NCBI GenBank assembly: GCA_035536455.1
Contig: DATLOC010000032.1
Coordinates: 10,317 to 74,316 of the forward strand
Reading direction: 5' to 3'
Source: DASUNQ01 sp035536455
Lineage (GTDB): Bacteria; Acidobacteriota; Thermoanaerobaculia; Multivoradales; UBA5704
Length of the DNA: 64,000 nucleotides
A model generated the notes under the pieces. That model ran no database searches, had not been told where the DNA came from, and worked only from the letters and a program-made list of their open reading frames with translations. The translations under genes were made by a program, and so were the position numbers. Within the stretch, counting starts at the first letter, position 1. Each line of letters starts with the position of its first letter. Shown piece after piece: positions 17,862-26,208 of this stretch.

Positions 17862-17870
17862 TGCTACAAT
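17862..17870 (+). promoter_or_regulatory. Extended -10 promoter TGC-TACAAT
   Basis: TG-C-TACAAT is an extended -10 element 45 nt before the ATG at 17916. TACAAT also occurs upstream of recN, 20722, 46493 and 61699, so it looks like the favoured -10 form of this organism. Confidence 0.5.
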
Positions 17871-17915
17871 CCGCCCGGCCTCGCCGCCCCGGGCGGGGCC
17901 GCTCCCGAGGCCTGA

Positions 17916-18374
17916 ATGACCGAGACCCCGTCGGCGACCCCGATCCGCATCCGTCCGCTCGACGAGCTGGACATCGGTGCCATCGTCGGCATCGACGAGC
18001 GGATCGGCGGCCGCTACCGGCCGGAAGTCTGGGAGCGGCGGATCGGTTACTACATCCGGCGGGACCCCGAGGCCTCGCAGGTGGCCGAGGTGGACGGCAA
18101 AGTCGTCGGCTTCATGCTCGGCGAGGTGCGGTCCGGGGAGTTCGGGCTCGAGGAGCCGACCGGCTGGATTGAGGTCCTGGGGGTCGATCCCGCCTACCGC
18201 AGCCAGGCGATCGGCCGCCGGCTCGCCGAGGCCATCCTGGGGCACTTCCGCAAGCAGGGGGCGACCACCGTGCGCACCCTGGTGGACGAGGGGATGGAAG
18301 AGATCGCCCGCTTCTTCGCCTCCCTTGGCTTCGAGCCGGCGCCCCTTCGCCCCTTCGTCAAGCACCTGGAGTAG
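17916..18374 (+). CDS. GNAT-family N-acetyltransferase
   Basis: A 152-residue acetyltransferase. The GNAT fold is visible as IRIRPLDELDIGAIVGID (strand 1, helix 1), VDGKVVGFMLGEV (strands 2-3) and IEVLGVDPAYRSQAIGRRL, which contains the acetyl-CoA pyrophosphate-binding loop RxxxxGRRL. A C-terminal FFASLGFEP motif follows. It resembles RimI-like stand-alone GNATs. The substrate is unknown. It is followed 13 nt later by the BoxB-like oxygenase and may be cotranscribed with it. Confidence 0.88.
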   Translation: MTETPSATPIRIRPLDELDIGAIVGIDERIGGRYRPEVWERRIGYYIRRDPEASQVAEVDGKVVGFMLGEVRSGEFGLEEPTGWIEVLGVDPAYRSQAIGRRLAEAILGHFRKQGATTVRTLVDEGMEEIARFFASLGFEPAPLRPFVKHLE

Positions 18375-18387
18375 TGGAGATCGAGCG

Positions 18388-19722
18388 ATGAGCGTCCGCA
18401 CCGCGAGCCTGCCTAAGACCTTCCACGACGCCGTCGTGCGGTGGCAGGAGACCTACCTGCCCGATTACGACCTGCTGCTCGAGAACTGGGACCGCTTCTT
18501 CCCCAACGAGCCTCGCTTCGAGCTCTGCGCCTTCCGCGAGCTCGGCATGTGCAACGAGGTCGAGTGCGGCGACATGAAGGGGCAGCCCAAGCCGACGCGC
18601 GCCGCCGACCTCCTCCCTGAGCAGGCCCACCACCTCTTCGGTGCCATCCGCGCCCAGGCCTCGACCGAGTTCGGCTCCATCCAGCAGCACCGGCTGACGC
18701 TCGCCCGCGCGCAGGAGGAGGAGGAGCAGTTCTGGATCCTGCGCATGATGGCCGAGGAGCTGCGCCACGGCTACCAGATGCTCCACCTCCTCGTCGAGGA
18801 CGACTGGAGCTCGGTCACCGAGGAGTCGCGCGCCGACGTCGTCGAGGGGATCCTGGCGATGACCACCGGCTCGCACATCCTCGGGGCCTTCAACATCGAC
18901 TTCGACTCCTTCGTCGATAGCGTCGTCTTCTGCGCCCTGATCGACCGGGTGGGCAAGTACCAGCTGGCGATGCAGCGCATCAGCGCCTACAAGCCGATGG
19001 CCGAGAGCATGCCGCAGATGCTGCGCGAGGAGGCCTTTCATCTCGCCGCCGGCGTCGTGCCGATGCGCCGCTGGGTGACCAAGGCGGCCAAGGGCGAGGT
19101 CTACATCACAATGGAGGCGCTGCAGAAGGCGGTCAACAAGTGGCTGCCGCGCGCCCTCGAGATGTTCGGCGACGAGCGCGGCGGCGGCACCAACGTGCGC
19201 TACGGCCTCAAGCCGATGAAGAACGCCGAGGCGCAGCGGCAGTACTACGAGGAGGTCGAGAAGCTCCTCCGCGACCTCAACATGCGCTACGTGCGGGCGC
19301 GGGTCGAGAAGCTGTCGCTGGTCGAGGCCGAGCGGCTGCTCGACCGCATCGTCGAGAGCGGCGAGGCCGTGGACGGCGTCGGCCCCGAGGAGCTGCTGCG
19401 GCTGCCGCACGCGGACTTCTTCCGCCGCCGCGGCGTCCCCGCCTTCCAGATGGTCGGCTGGGCGGGCGAGCGCTTCACCAACGTCGCCGAGTACGCCCGC
19501 CACCTGCGCGCCCACCTGCCCGAGTCCTACTTGGCCGGGGTGGACTTCAAGGAGTACTTCGACGCCTTGACCAAGATCGCGCAGGGCGAGCTGACCATCG
19601 AGCAGGCCACCCGCCAGACCCCCGAGCTGCGCCGCGTCGCCGGCGCTTGCCCCTGCTCGAAGGGAGTACGGTGGGTCGTCGAGGAGCCCGCCGCCGCCGA
19701 GCCGGCGGCCGCCCAGGCGTAG
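18388..19722 (+). CDS. BoxB/PaaA-like di-iron oxygenase (phenylacetate catabolic family)
   Basis: A 444-residue ferritin-like di-iron protein. Ligand candidates are Glu94 (STEFGS), the pair Glu124/His127 (AEELRHG) and Glu215/His218 (REEAFHL). Stretches such as ILGAFN, RVGKYQLAM and LEMFGDE align by eye with benzoyl-CoA 2,3-epoxidase BoxB. Family members put one oxygen atom into an aromatic acyl-CoA, giving an epoxide. The C-terminus holds an unusual ACPCSKGVRW element. No BoxA reductase or BoxC lyase is adjacent, so its electron donor and real substrate are open. Together with the 4-hydroxybenzoyl-CoA reductase-like enzyme it hints at a benzoyl-CoA route. Confidence 0.72.
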   Translation: MSVRTASLPKTFHDAVVRWQETYLPDYDLLLENWDRFFPNEPRFELCAFRELGMCNEVECGDMKGQPKPTRAADLLPEQAHHLFGAIRAQASTEFGSIQQHRLTLARAQEEEEQFWILRMMAEELRHGYQMLHLLVEDDWSSVTEESRADVVEGILAMTTGSHILGAFNIDFDSFVDSVVFCALIDRVGKYQLAMQRISAYKPMAESMPQMLREEAFHLAAGVVPMRRWVTKAAKGEVYITMEALQKAVNKWLPRALEMFGDERGGGTNVRYGLKPMKNAEAQRQYYEEVEKLLRDLNMRYVRARVEKLSLVEAERLLDRIVESGEAVDGVGPEELLRLPHADFFRRRGVPAFQMVGWAGERFTNVAEYARHLRAHLPESYLAGVDFKEYFDALTKIAQGELTIEQATRQTPELRRVAGACPCSKGVRWVVEEPAAAEPAAAQA

Positions 19723-19740
19723 CACCGCTTCCAGTCCGCG

Positions 19741-20646
19741 ATGAGCCTCACGAACCGCCTCCTGGTCGGGACCCTGCCCCTGGTCCCCAAGGCCGTGGTG
19801 CGCAAGGTCGCCTCGCGCTACGTCGCCGGAGAGATGCTGGAGGACGCCCTGCGCGTCGTCCGCGACTTGAACGGCCAAGGCGCGATGGCGACGATCGACC
19901 TCCTCGGCGAGGAGGTCGCGGAGCGGGAGAAGGCCCTCGCCGCGGTCGAGGAGTACCGGCGCGTCTTCGCCGCTATCGAGCGCGAGGGGCTCGACTCGAA
20001 CGTCTCGATCAAGCTCACCCTCCTCGGGCTCAAGATCGACGAGGCCTTCTGCCGCGACAACGTGGCGACGATCGCCGAGGCCGCCCGCGACTGCGGCGGC
20101 AACTTCGTGCGCATCGACATGGAGGACTCGAGCTGCACCGACGCCACGCTGCGCATCTACCGCGACCTCCACGACCGCTACCGCAACCTCGGCGTCGTCC
20201 TCCAGGCCTACATGCGGCGGACGCTCCAGGACATCGAGGAGCTGCCGGCGGACGGCGCCTCCGTCCGCCTGTGCAAGGGCATCTACGTCGAGCCGCGCGA
20301 GATCGCCTGGAAGGGCTACGAGACGGTGCGCCACAACTTCGTCCAGGCGCTCGAGAAGCTGATCGCGCGCGGCGTCTACCCGGCGGTCGCCACTCACGAC
20401 GAGTACCTGACCTGCGCCGCCGCCGCCCTCGTCGACCGCCACGGCCTGCCGCGCGAGGGCTACGAGTTCCAGATGCTCCTGGGGGTCGACGAGCAGCTCC
20501 GCCGCATCCTCATCGCCGGCGGTCACCGGCTGCGGGTCTACGTCCCCTACGGCCGCGACTGGCACCCCTACTCCATGCGCCGTCTGCGCGAGAACCCGGA
20601 GGTCGCCCGGCACGTGCTGCGGGCGTTCCTGCGCGGGGGCTCCTGA
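19741..20646 (+). CDS. Proline dehydrogenase
   Basis: A 301-residue single-domain proline dehydrogenase, an FAD-dependent TIM-barrel enzyme that oxidises proline to pyrroline-5-carboxylate and feeds electrons to the quinone pool. Signature regions are SIKLTLLGLKID, NFVRIDMEDS (FAD/substrate site), LCKGIYVEPREIAWK, ATHDEYL, EFQMLLG and the C-terminal YVPYGRDWHPYSMRRL, which carries the conserved arginines that bind the proline carboxylate. It is the stand-alone form rather than PutA, so the dehydrogenase for the second step is encoded elsewhere. It starts 18 nt after the oxygenase gene. Confidence 0.93.
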   Translation: MSLTNRLLVGTLPLVPKAVVRKVASRYVAGEMLEDALRVVRDLNGQGAMATIDLLGEEVAEREKALAAVEEYRRVFAAIEREGLDSNVSIKLTLLGLKIDEAFCRDNVATIAEAARDCGGNFVRIDMEDSSCTDATLRIYRDLHDRYRNLGVVLQAYMRRTLQDIEELPADGASVRLCKGIYVEPREIAWKGYETVRHNFVQALEKLIARGVYPAVATHDEYLTCAAAALVDRHGLPREGYEFQMLLGVDEQLRRILIAGGHRLRVYVPYGRDWHPYSMRRLRENPEVARHVLRAFLRGGS

Positions 20647-20688
20647 GCCGCGTCAGGCCGCCGGCAAGCCGGCCCCGGCCGGGCCGTG

Positions 20689-20694
20689 TACAAT
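20689..20694 (+). promoter_or_regulatory. Candidate -10 box TACAAT for the FHA-GGDEF gene
   Basis: A consensus-like TACAAT 27 nt before the ATG at 20722, which itself follows a CCAGGAC ribosome-site-like element. No good -35 is visible. Confidence 0.4.
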
Positions 20695-20721
20695 CCGCCT
20701 AACTTTCGCAGCCCCAGGACG

Positions 20722-21753
20722 ATGGCGGACAGCGAAGACTTCGAGTCGACCGAGGAACGGCTCCTCCAGCGGGACACGGACGGAATCGACGTCTCGTCCT
20801 ACCAGGAGGGGAGCGGCCAGACCCATACTTACAACGCGCTGACGCGCGAGCGGCCGAGCGGCCCGCAGGGGGCGCGAGTCGAGGCCAACGTCATCCTCAT
20901 CGCCCACCCGGAAAGCCGGCGGCTCGGCTCGCGCTACCGCGTCTCCCCCGGCGCCACCCTCGAGATCGGCCGCTCGGGCGCGGTGGCGATCACCCTCCCC
21001 GAGGTGATGTCGCTGTCGCGCCGGCACGCCCGGCTGCGCTACATGGGGCCGCTCGTCACCCTCGAGGACCTGGGGAGCACCAACGGCACCTACGTCAACG
21101 GCCGCCTCATCGACGGGCGGGCGGTGCTCAAGAGCGGCGACCGCTTCCAGACAGCGGCCGTCCACTTCAAGTTCCTGCACGAGAAGGACGTCGAGACCGC
21201 CTACCACGAGGCGATCTACGACCTGGTGGCGCGCGACGGCCTGACCGAGATCTGGAACAAGCGGAAGTACGACGAGGAGATCCAGCGCGAGTTCGCGCGC
21301 GCCGTGCGCCACGGGCGGCCGCTCTCGCTCATCCTCTTCGACCTCGACGACTTCAAGCGGGTCAACGACGGCCACGGCCACCTCTGCGGCGACTTCCTGC
21401 TCAAGCACGTGGCGGGACTGGCGCGGGAGATGGTGCGGCCGGAGCAGGTGCTGGCGCGGGTCGGCGGGGACGAGTTCGCGATCCTGGCGCCGGAGACCAC
21501 GGCGCAGGGGGCGGCGATCCTGGCCACCAAGCTGCGCGACCGTATCCGCGTCCTCGACTACCGCTACGGCGACGTGCAGATCCCGGTGTCCTGCTCCTTC
21601 GGCGTGGCGGAGCTCGGCCACGGGATGGTGCACGCCGAGAGCCTGTACGAGGCCGCCGACCGCGCCCTCCTCCAGTCCAAGCGCGAGGGGCGGGACCGCG
21701 TGGGTGTGGCGGAGGAGGCGGGCCCGCCGAAGGTCCCCGCCGCCGCTCCCTAG
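20722..21753 (+). CDS. FHA-domain diguanylate cyclase (GGDEF)
   Basis: A 343-residue signalling protein. An FHA domain covers about residues 60-150 (IGRS at 82, SLSRRHARL at 97, LGSTNGTYVNG at 117) and would bind phosphothreonine peptides. A GGDEF domain follows, with FDLDDFKRVND and an intact GGDEF catalytic motif at 248-252, so it should make cyclic di-GMP. The site five residues upstream reads RPEQ instead of RxxD, so product inhibition through the I-site is probably lost. The ATG at 20722 is preferred to the upstream in-frame ATG at 20686, which overlaps the -10 box. c-di-GMP output could meet the PilZ protein at 35878 or the PilT genes. Confidence 0.92.
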   Translation: MADSEDFESTEERLLQRDTDGIDVSSYQEGSGQTHTYNALTRERPSGPQGARVEANVILIAHPESRRLGSRYRVSPGATLEIGRSGAVAITLPEVMSLSRRHARLRYMGPLVTLEDLGSTNGTYVNGRLIDGRAVLKSGDRFQTAAVHFKFLHEKDVETAYHEAIYDLVARDGLTEIWNKRKYDEEIQREFARAVRHGRPLSLILFDLDDFKRVNDGHGHLCGDFLLKHVAGLAREMVRPEQVLARVGGDEFAILAPETTAQGAAILATKLRDRIRVLDYRYGDVQIPVSCSFGVAELGHGMVHAESLYEAADRALLQSKREGRDRVGVAEEAGPPKVPAAAP

Positions 21754-23772
21754 TTACTGGCCGGGCGACCCTCCCGGCGCCGCCGGCGCCGCCACCCGCG
21801 GCGCCAGCAGGTGCCGCTCCATGAACTCGAAGACCACCGCCTGCAGGTAGTCCACGTTCGGCTTCTTGGCGAAGCCGTGCCCCTCGTTCTTGCCCACGAC
21901 GTACCAGACGGCGGCGCCGTTGGCCTCGACCGCCTTGACGATCTCCTCCGACTCCGAGAGCGGCACGCGCGGGTCGTTGGCGCCCTGCGCCACGACCAGC
22001 GGGCGGCGGATCTTGGCGGCCTGGCGGCGCGGCGAGATGCGCTCGAAGAAGGCGCGAATCTCCGGCAGCCGCTCGTCGCCGTACTCCGCCCGCCGCAGGT
22101 CCCGCCGGTACTCCTGGGTGTTCTCGAGGAAGGTGGTGAAGTCGCTGATCCCCACCGACTCCGAGGCGCAGCAGAGCCGCTCGCCGTAGTGGACGAGGCT
22201 GGCGAGCACCATGTAGCCGCCGTAGGAGCCGCCGCTGACCATGACGCGCGAGGCGTCGAGGTCCGGCTGCGTGGCGATCCAGTCGAGAAGCGCGCCGATG
22301 TCCTTGACCGAGTCCTCCCGCTTCGTCGCGTTGTCGAGGCCGCCGTAGGTCTTGCCGTAGCCGGTCGAGCCGCGGACGTTGGGGAAGATCACGACGATCC
22401 CCTTCTCGTCGACGAGGTAGTTGTTGGCGCTCTGGAAGCCGGGGCGGCTCTGCCCCTCGGGGCCGCCGTGGATGCTCACCAAAACCGGCCGCGGCCCGGG
22501 GAAGCGCTCCGCCGAGGGGCGGTAGACCCAGGCCGGGATGGTCCGCCGCGTCCCCGGCGCCGTCTCGTCGAAGGTGGGGAAGCGGACCAGCTCGGGCACC
22601 GCGAAGCGGGAGGCGTCGAGGCCGCCGACCTCGCTCTCGGTCCAGCGGTCGAGCCGGCGCGCCTCCGGGTCGTAGCTGTAGACGTCGGACGGGGAGCGCG
22701 CCCAGGAGAGGCGGAAGGCGACCTCGCGGCTGCCCGGCCGGAAGGCGAGGCTGTCGGCCACCCCCTGCGGCAGCTCCGGGGCGGGCAGCTCGCGGCCGCT
22801 CGCGGTCTCCAGCAGGTGGAGCTTGCCGAACCCCTCCTCGTTGGTGAAATAGGCGATGAGGCCGCCGTCGTCCGCGACGTCGAAGCCCTCGACGTCCCAG
22901 GGATGATCGCCCGAGAGCACCGTGTGCTTGCCGGTCGCGGGATCCAGCCGCACCAAGCGGAAGAACTCCGAGTCGCGGTCGGTCGTGGTGTAGACCGCGC
23001 GGCCGTCCGGCGTCCAGAGGCTGTCGAAGTAGGCGAGCTTCGTGCCCTCCGGGCGCGGCGTCAGCGCCTGGAGCGCGCCGCTCGCCACGTCGACCGCATG
23101 CAGGTAGGTCTCGTGGACGGAGACGAACCGGGCGAGCAGGAGGCGCCGGTCGTCCGGGCTCCAGTCGAGGATGCTCCAGTCCCCCTCCAGCTCGGCCACC
23201 CGCCGCTCGGCGCCGCTCGCCGCGTCCCAGACGTAGAGGTCCATGTCGCGGCCGTTGCGCGCGTTGCCGGTGTAGGCGAGCAGGCGGCCGTCGTGTGACC
23301 ACTCGGCCCCCTGGTGGCGGTGTACGCCGTCGGTGATGCGCCGGGTGCGCGCCGCGGTGCGGTCGAGGAGGTAGAGCTGGTAGTTCTCGGCGCCGCCCTT
23401 GTCCATCGCGTAGACGAGCTGCTCCGGGTGCCCGGGACGGTAGCCGCCGCTCAAGATGCGCTCGGGCTCGAAGGTGAGCTGCGTGCGCGCCCCGAGCGGC
23501 ACCTTCAGCTCGTGGAGCTGGTTGGTCTCGGCGAAGCGGGTGCTGATGAGGAGGCGCCGCTCGGTCGGGTGCCAGTCCTGGAGGGTCGCCGAGCGGCTGT
23601 TCTGGTACGGCCGCATGGCGTCGAGCGTGCTCTTGGGGATCGGCGGCACGTTCTTGACGACGATCGCCTCCGGCACCGGGATCGACTCGGGCGTGGCAGT
23701 GGCGGCGGGCTCGGCGGCGGCGAGGGGAAGGGGCGCCGCGAGGAGCAGCGCGGCCAGGAGAGTGCGGGTCAT
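21754..23772 (-). CDS. Secreted S9-family prolyl oligopeptidase-like peptidase
   Basis: A 672-residue exported serine peptidase with a signal peptide of about 20 residues. Residues 60-400 form a seven-bladed propeller (repeated W/F-SPDG-like units such as DWSPDDRRLLL). The C-terminal alpha/beta-hydrolase domain starts near SIHGGPEGQ. The catalytic triad is visible as Ser in GGSYGGYM, Asp in ANDPRVP and His in NEGHGF. The family cleaves short peptides such as dipeptidyl or acylaminoacyl substrates. It abuts the convergent GGDEF gene with no spacer and is divergent from recN, with its -10-like TATGCT lying in the recN promoter. Confidence 0.93.
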   Translation of the reverse strand: MTRTLLAALLLAAPLPLAAAEPAATATPESIPVPEAIVVKNVPPIPKSTLDAMRPYQNSRSATLQDWHPTERRLLISTRFAETNQLHELKVPLGARTQLTFEPERILSGGYRPGHPEQLVYAMDKGGAENYQLYLLDRTAARTRRITDGVHRHQGAEWSHDGRLLAYTGNARNGRDMDLYVWDAASGAERRVAELEGDWSILDWSPDDRRLLLARFVSVHETYLHAVDVASGALQALTPRPEGTKLAYFDSLWTPDGRAVYTTTDRDSEFFRLVRLDPATGKHTVLSGDHPWDVEGFDVADDGGLIAYFTNEEGFGKLHLLETASGRELPAPELPQGVADSLAFRPGSREVAFRLSWARSPSDVYSYDPEARRLDRWTESEVGGLDASRFAVPELVRFPTFDETAPGTRRTIPAWVYRPSAERFPGPRPVLVSIHGGPEGQSRPGFQSANNYLVDEKGIVVIFPNVRGSTGYGKTYGGLDNATKREDSVKDIGALLDWIATQPDLDASRVMVSGGSYGGYMVLASLVHYGERLCCASESVGISDFTTFLENTQEYRRDLRRAEYGDERLPEIRAFFERISPRRQAAKIRRPLVVAQGANDPRVPLSESEEIVKAVEANGAAVWYVVGKNEGHGFAKKPNVDYLQAVVFEFMERHLLAPRVAAPAAPGGSPGQ

Positions 23773-23807
23773 CGGAGTCCTCCGGATGGTTCGTGCTCGG
23801 ACGGGCG

Positions 23808-23836
23808 TTGGAGCATACACCGCGCGGCGGTACAAT
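23808..23836 (+). promoter_or_regulatory. recN promoter (TTGGAG - 17 bp - TACAAT)
   Basis: The best-formed promoter in the window. TACAAT ends 8 nt before the recN ATG at 23845, so the transcript should start within a few bases of the start codon. No ribosome-binding site is present, consistent with leaderless translation. No LexA-like box was recognised. Confidence 0.6.
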
Positions 23837-23844
23837 TCGCCGGA

Positions 23845-25560
23845 ATGCTCCGCGAGCTGCACGTCAAGAACCTGGCCGTGTTGGCGGAGGCGCGGGTGGA
23901 GTTCGAGGCGGGGCTCAACGTGCTCTCGGGGGAGACTGGGGCGGGGAAGTCGATCGTGGTGGACTCGCTGGCGCTCTTGGCCGGGGCGCGGGCTTCGCTC
24001 GACCTGATCCGCACCGGCGCCGAGAGCCTCTGGCTCGCCGGGGTGTTCGCGCCGGAGGGCGCCGGTTGGCGCGAGCTGTTGGAGGCTGCCGGGCTCGATG
24101 CCGAGGGGGACGAGGTGCTGGTGCGCCGCGAGATCGCCCGCGGCGGCAAGAGCCGTGTCTTCGTCAACGACCAGCCGACGACGCTCCGCCTCCTCACCGA
24201 CCTCGCGCCCTACCTCCTCCGCATCCATGGCCAGCGCGACGAGCTGGGCCTCACCACGCCCGATCTGCAGCGCGAGTGGCTCGACCGCAGCGGCGGCGAG
24301 GCGGCCGTGCCGCTGCTCGGCCGCGTCGCCGACGCCTGGGCGCGCCATGCCCGCCTCGCCGAGCGCCTCGCCGGTCTCGAAGGCGACGAGCGCGCCCGCC
24401 GCGAGCGGCTCGACCTTCTCCGCTTCCAGGCCGGCGAGATCGACGCCGCGCGCCCGGTCGCCGGCGAGGAGGACGACCTGCGCGCCGAGCGCGACCTGCT
24501 GCGTCATGCCGAGGCGATCGCCCGCGGCCTCGGCGGCTCGCTCGCCCTGCTCTTCGAGGAGGAGGGGTCGGCGGTGGACCGCGTCGCCCGCGCCCACGCC
24601 CTCCTCCAGGAGATCGCCGCCTGGGACCGCGAGGCCGGCCCCTGGGCAGCCGAGCTCGACGAGGTCCGGGCGCGGCTCGCCGAGGTCGCCCACGGCGTCG
24701 CCCGGCGGCTCGACGGCCTGGAGGCCGACCCGGCGCGCCTCGACGCCGTGGAGGAGCGCCTCGCCGTCCTCGAGCGCCTGTTCAAGAAGCACGGCGGCTC
24801 CTCGGCGGCGCTCCTCGCCCGCCGGCGGGAGATTGAGAGCGAGCTCGCCGAGCTGACCGGCGACGAGGCGGGGCGGGAGGAGCTGGCGGCGCGGGCGGCG
24901 GCAACGCTCGCGGAGTACCGCGAAGCCGCGCTCGCCCTCTCGGCGGCGCGCGCGGCGTGGGGGAAGGCGCTGGCGGAGCGCATGCGGGCCGAGCTCGCGG
25001 ACCTCGGACTCGGCAAGGCGCGCCTGGCCGTCCGGCTCGAGCGGCGCCGGCGCTCCGACAGCCCCCTTGTCCTCGACGGCGAGCCCGTCGAGATGGGCGC
25101 CGAGGGCGTGGACCAGGTGGTCTTCACTTTCGCCCCGAACCCCGGCGAGGAGCCGCGCCCGCTCGCGCGGATCGCCTCGGGGGGGGAGCTCGCCCGCCTC
25201 TACCTCGCCCTGCAGCTCGCCGCCCGGGTCGACGCCGAAGAGGCCCGCCCGACCCTGGTCTTCGATGAGGTCGACGCCGGGATCGGTGGCGCCGAGGCGG
25301 CGGCCCTCGGCCGCAAGCTGCAGCGGCTGGCGCGCGGCGGGCAGATCCTGGCGGTGACCCACCTGCCGCAGGTCGCCAGCCACGCCGACGCCCACTTCCG
25401 GGTGGCCAAGCGGGTCGAGCGCGGGCGGACGCACGTGGCGGTCGAGCCGCTCGACCGCACGGCGCGGGTCGAAGAGGTGGCGCGGATGCTCGCCGGCAGC
25501 GAGGTCACCCGTCTTTCGCTCTCTCACGCCCGCGAGCTGATCGCCGCGGCGGCGCGATGA
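23845..25560 (+). CDS. recN: DNA repair protein RecN
   Basis: A 571-residue SMC-like ATPase for double-strand-break repair. The Walker A motif GETGAGKS is at 29-36. A long Arg/Glu/Ala-rich coiled-coil middle (about 150-370) follows. The C-terminal half has the ABC-type signature ASGGELARL, Walker B LVFDEVDAGIGG and the LAVTHLPQVAS motif typical of RecN. Length and domain order match the family. It is first in a run of genes joined by ATGA-type overlaps. The ATG is almost at the predicted transcription start. Confidence 0.96.
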   Translation: MLRELHVKNLAVLAEARVEFEAGLNVLSGETGAGKSIVVDSLALLAGARASLDLIRTGAESLWLAGVFAPEGAGWRELLEAAGLDAEGDEVLVRREIARGGKSRVFVNDQPTTLRLLTDLAPYLLRIHGQRDELGLTTPDLQREWLDRSGGEAAVPLLGRVADAWARHARLAERLAGLEGDERARRERLDLLRFQAGEIDAARPVAGEEDDLRAERDLLRHAEAIARGLGGSLALLFEEEGSAVDRVARAHALLQEIAAWDREAGPWAAELDEVRARLAEVAHGVARRLDGLEADPARLDAVEERLAVLERLFKKHGGSSAALLARRREIESELAELTGDEAGREELAARAAATLAEYREAALALSAARAAWGKALAERMRAELADLGLGKARLAVRLERRRRSDSPLVLDGEPVEMGAEGVDQVVFTFAPNPGEEPRPLARIASGGELARLYLALQLAARVDAEEARPTLVFDEVDAGIGGAEAAALGRKLQRLARGGQILAVTHLPQVASHADAHFRVAKRVERGRTHVAVEPLDRTARVEEVARMLAGSEVTRLSLSHARELIAAAAR

Positions 25561-26195
25561 CGGCGCCGCCGGCCTTCTGGCGCTGGGGGGAGCCGATCGC
25601 CCCCCTCACCGCCCTCCTCGCCCGGGGCGGCCTCCTCGCCGTCCCCACCGAGTCGAGCTACGCCCTGGCCGCCGACCCGCGCAATGCGGCGGGGGTCGCC
25701 GCGGTTTACAGAGTGAAGGGGCGAGACGCGGGCAAGCCGCTGCCGGTGGTGGTGGCGGGGCCCGAGCAGCTCGCCAGCTTGGGGATCGACCCCGGGCTCC
25801 CTATACTGGACGCCCTCGTCGCGCTCTGGCCGGCGCCGCTCACCGTGGCGCTGCCGCTCTCTCGGCCGCTGCCCGCGGCGGCGGGGGAGGCGACGCTGGC
25901 GGTGCGGGTCCCGGCCCATGCCGGCCTGCGGCGCCTGCTCGCCGCGCTGGGGACGCCGCTGACGGCGACCAGCGCCAACAGGAGCGGCGGGCCGCCGCTG
26001 CTCGAGCCGCACGACGCGGCTGAGCTGCTGGCGGGCGAGGACGCTGTGGTGGTGGACGGTGGTCTCCTCCCGGGAGGGGCGCCGTCGACGCTCGTGGAGC
26101 TCGGCCCCGCCGGCCTCCGCGTGCTGCGTGAAGGGGCCTTCCCGGTCGAGCGCCTGCGCGCCCGGCTCGGCGAGGCGCAAATGAACTCTCGCTGA
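25557..26195 (+). CDS. Sua5/YciO/YrdC-type threonylcarbamoyl-AMP synthase
   Basis: A 212-residue protein of the YrdC fold. It would join L-threonine, bicarbonate and ATP into threonylcarbamoyl-AMP for t6A37 of tRNAs reading ANN codons. Visible motifs are VPTESSYALAADP, VYRVKGRDAGKPLPV (the KGR basic patch), WPAPLTVALPL and LTATSANRSG (the SAN motif). The C-terminal Sua5 domain is absent, as in short TsaC/YrdC. YciO paralogues share these motifs, so the assignment to t6A is likely, not proven. The ATG overlaps the recN stop as ATGA. Confidence 0.88.
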   Translation: MTAPPAFWRWGEPIAPLTALLARGGLLAVPTESSYALAADPRNAAGVAAVYRVKGRDAGKPLPVVVAGPEQLASLGIDPGLPILDALVALWPAPLTVALPLSRPLPAAAGEATLAVRVPAHAGLRRLLAALGTPLTATSANRSGGPPLLEPHDAAELLAGEDAVVVDGGLLPGGAPSTLVELGPAGLRVLREGAFPVERLRARLGEAQMNSR

Positions 26196-26208
26196 CCGAG
26201 GAAGCACG

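Larger units (their letters stand above)
17377..17915. other. 539-bp non-coding stretch made of two large palindromes
   Basis: No open frame here shows a plausible start, protein-like composition or neighbour-like codon use on both halves. The stretch consists of a 41-bp lead, one imperfect palindrome (17418-17582), a 76-bp linker, a second palindrome (17659-17831) and the promoter region of the GNAT gene. Confidence 0.6.
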
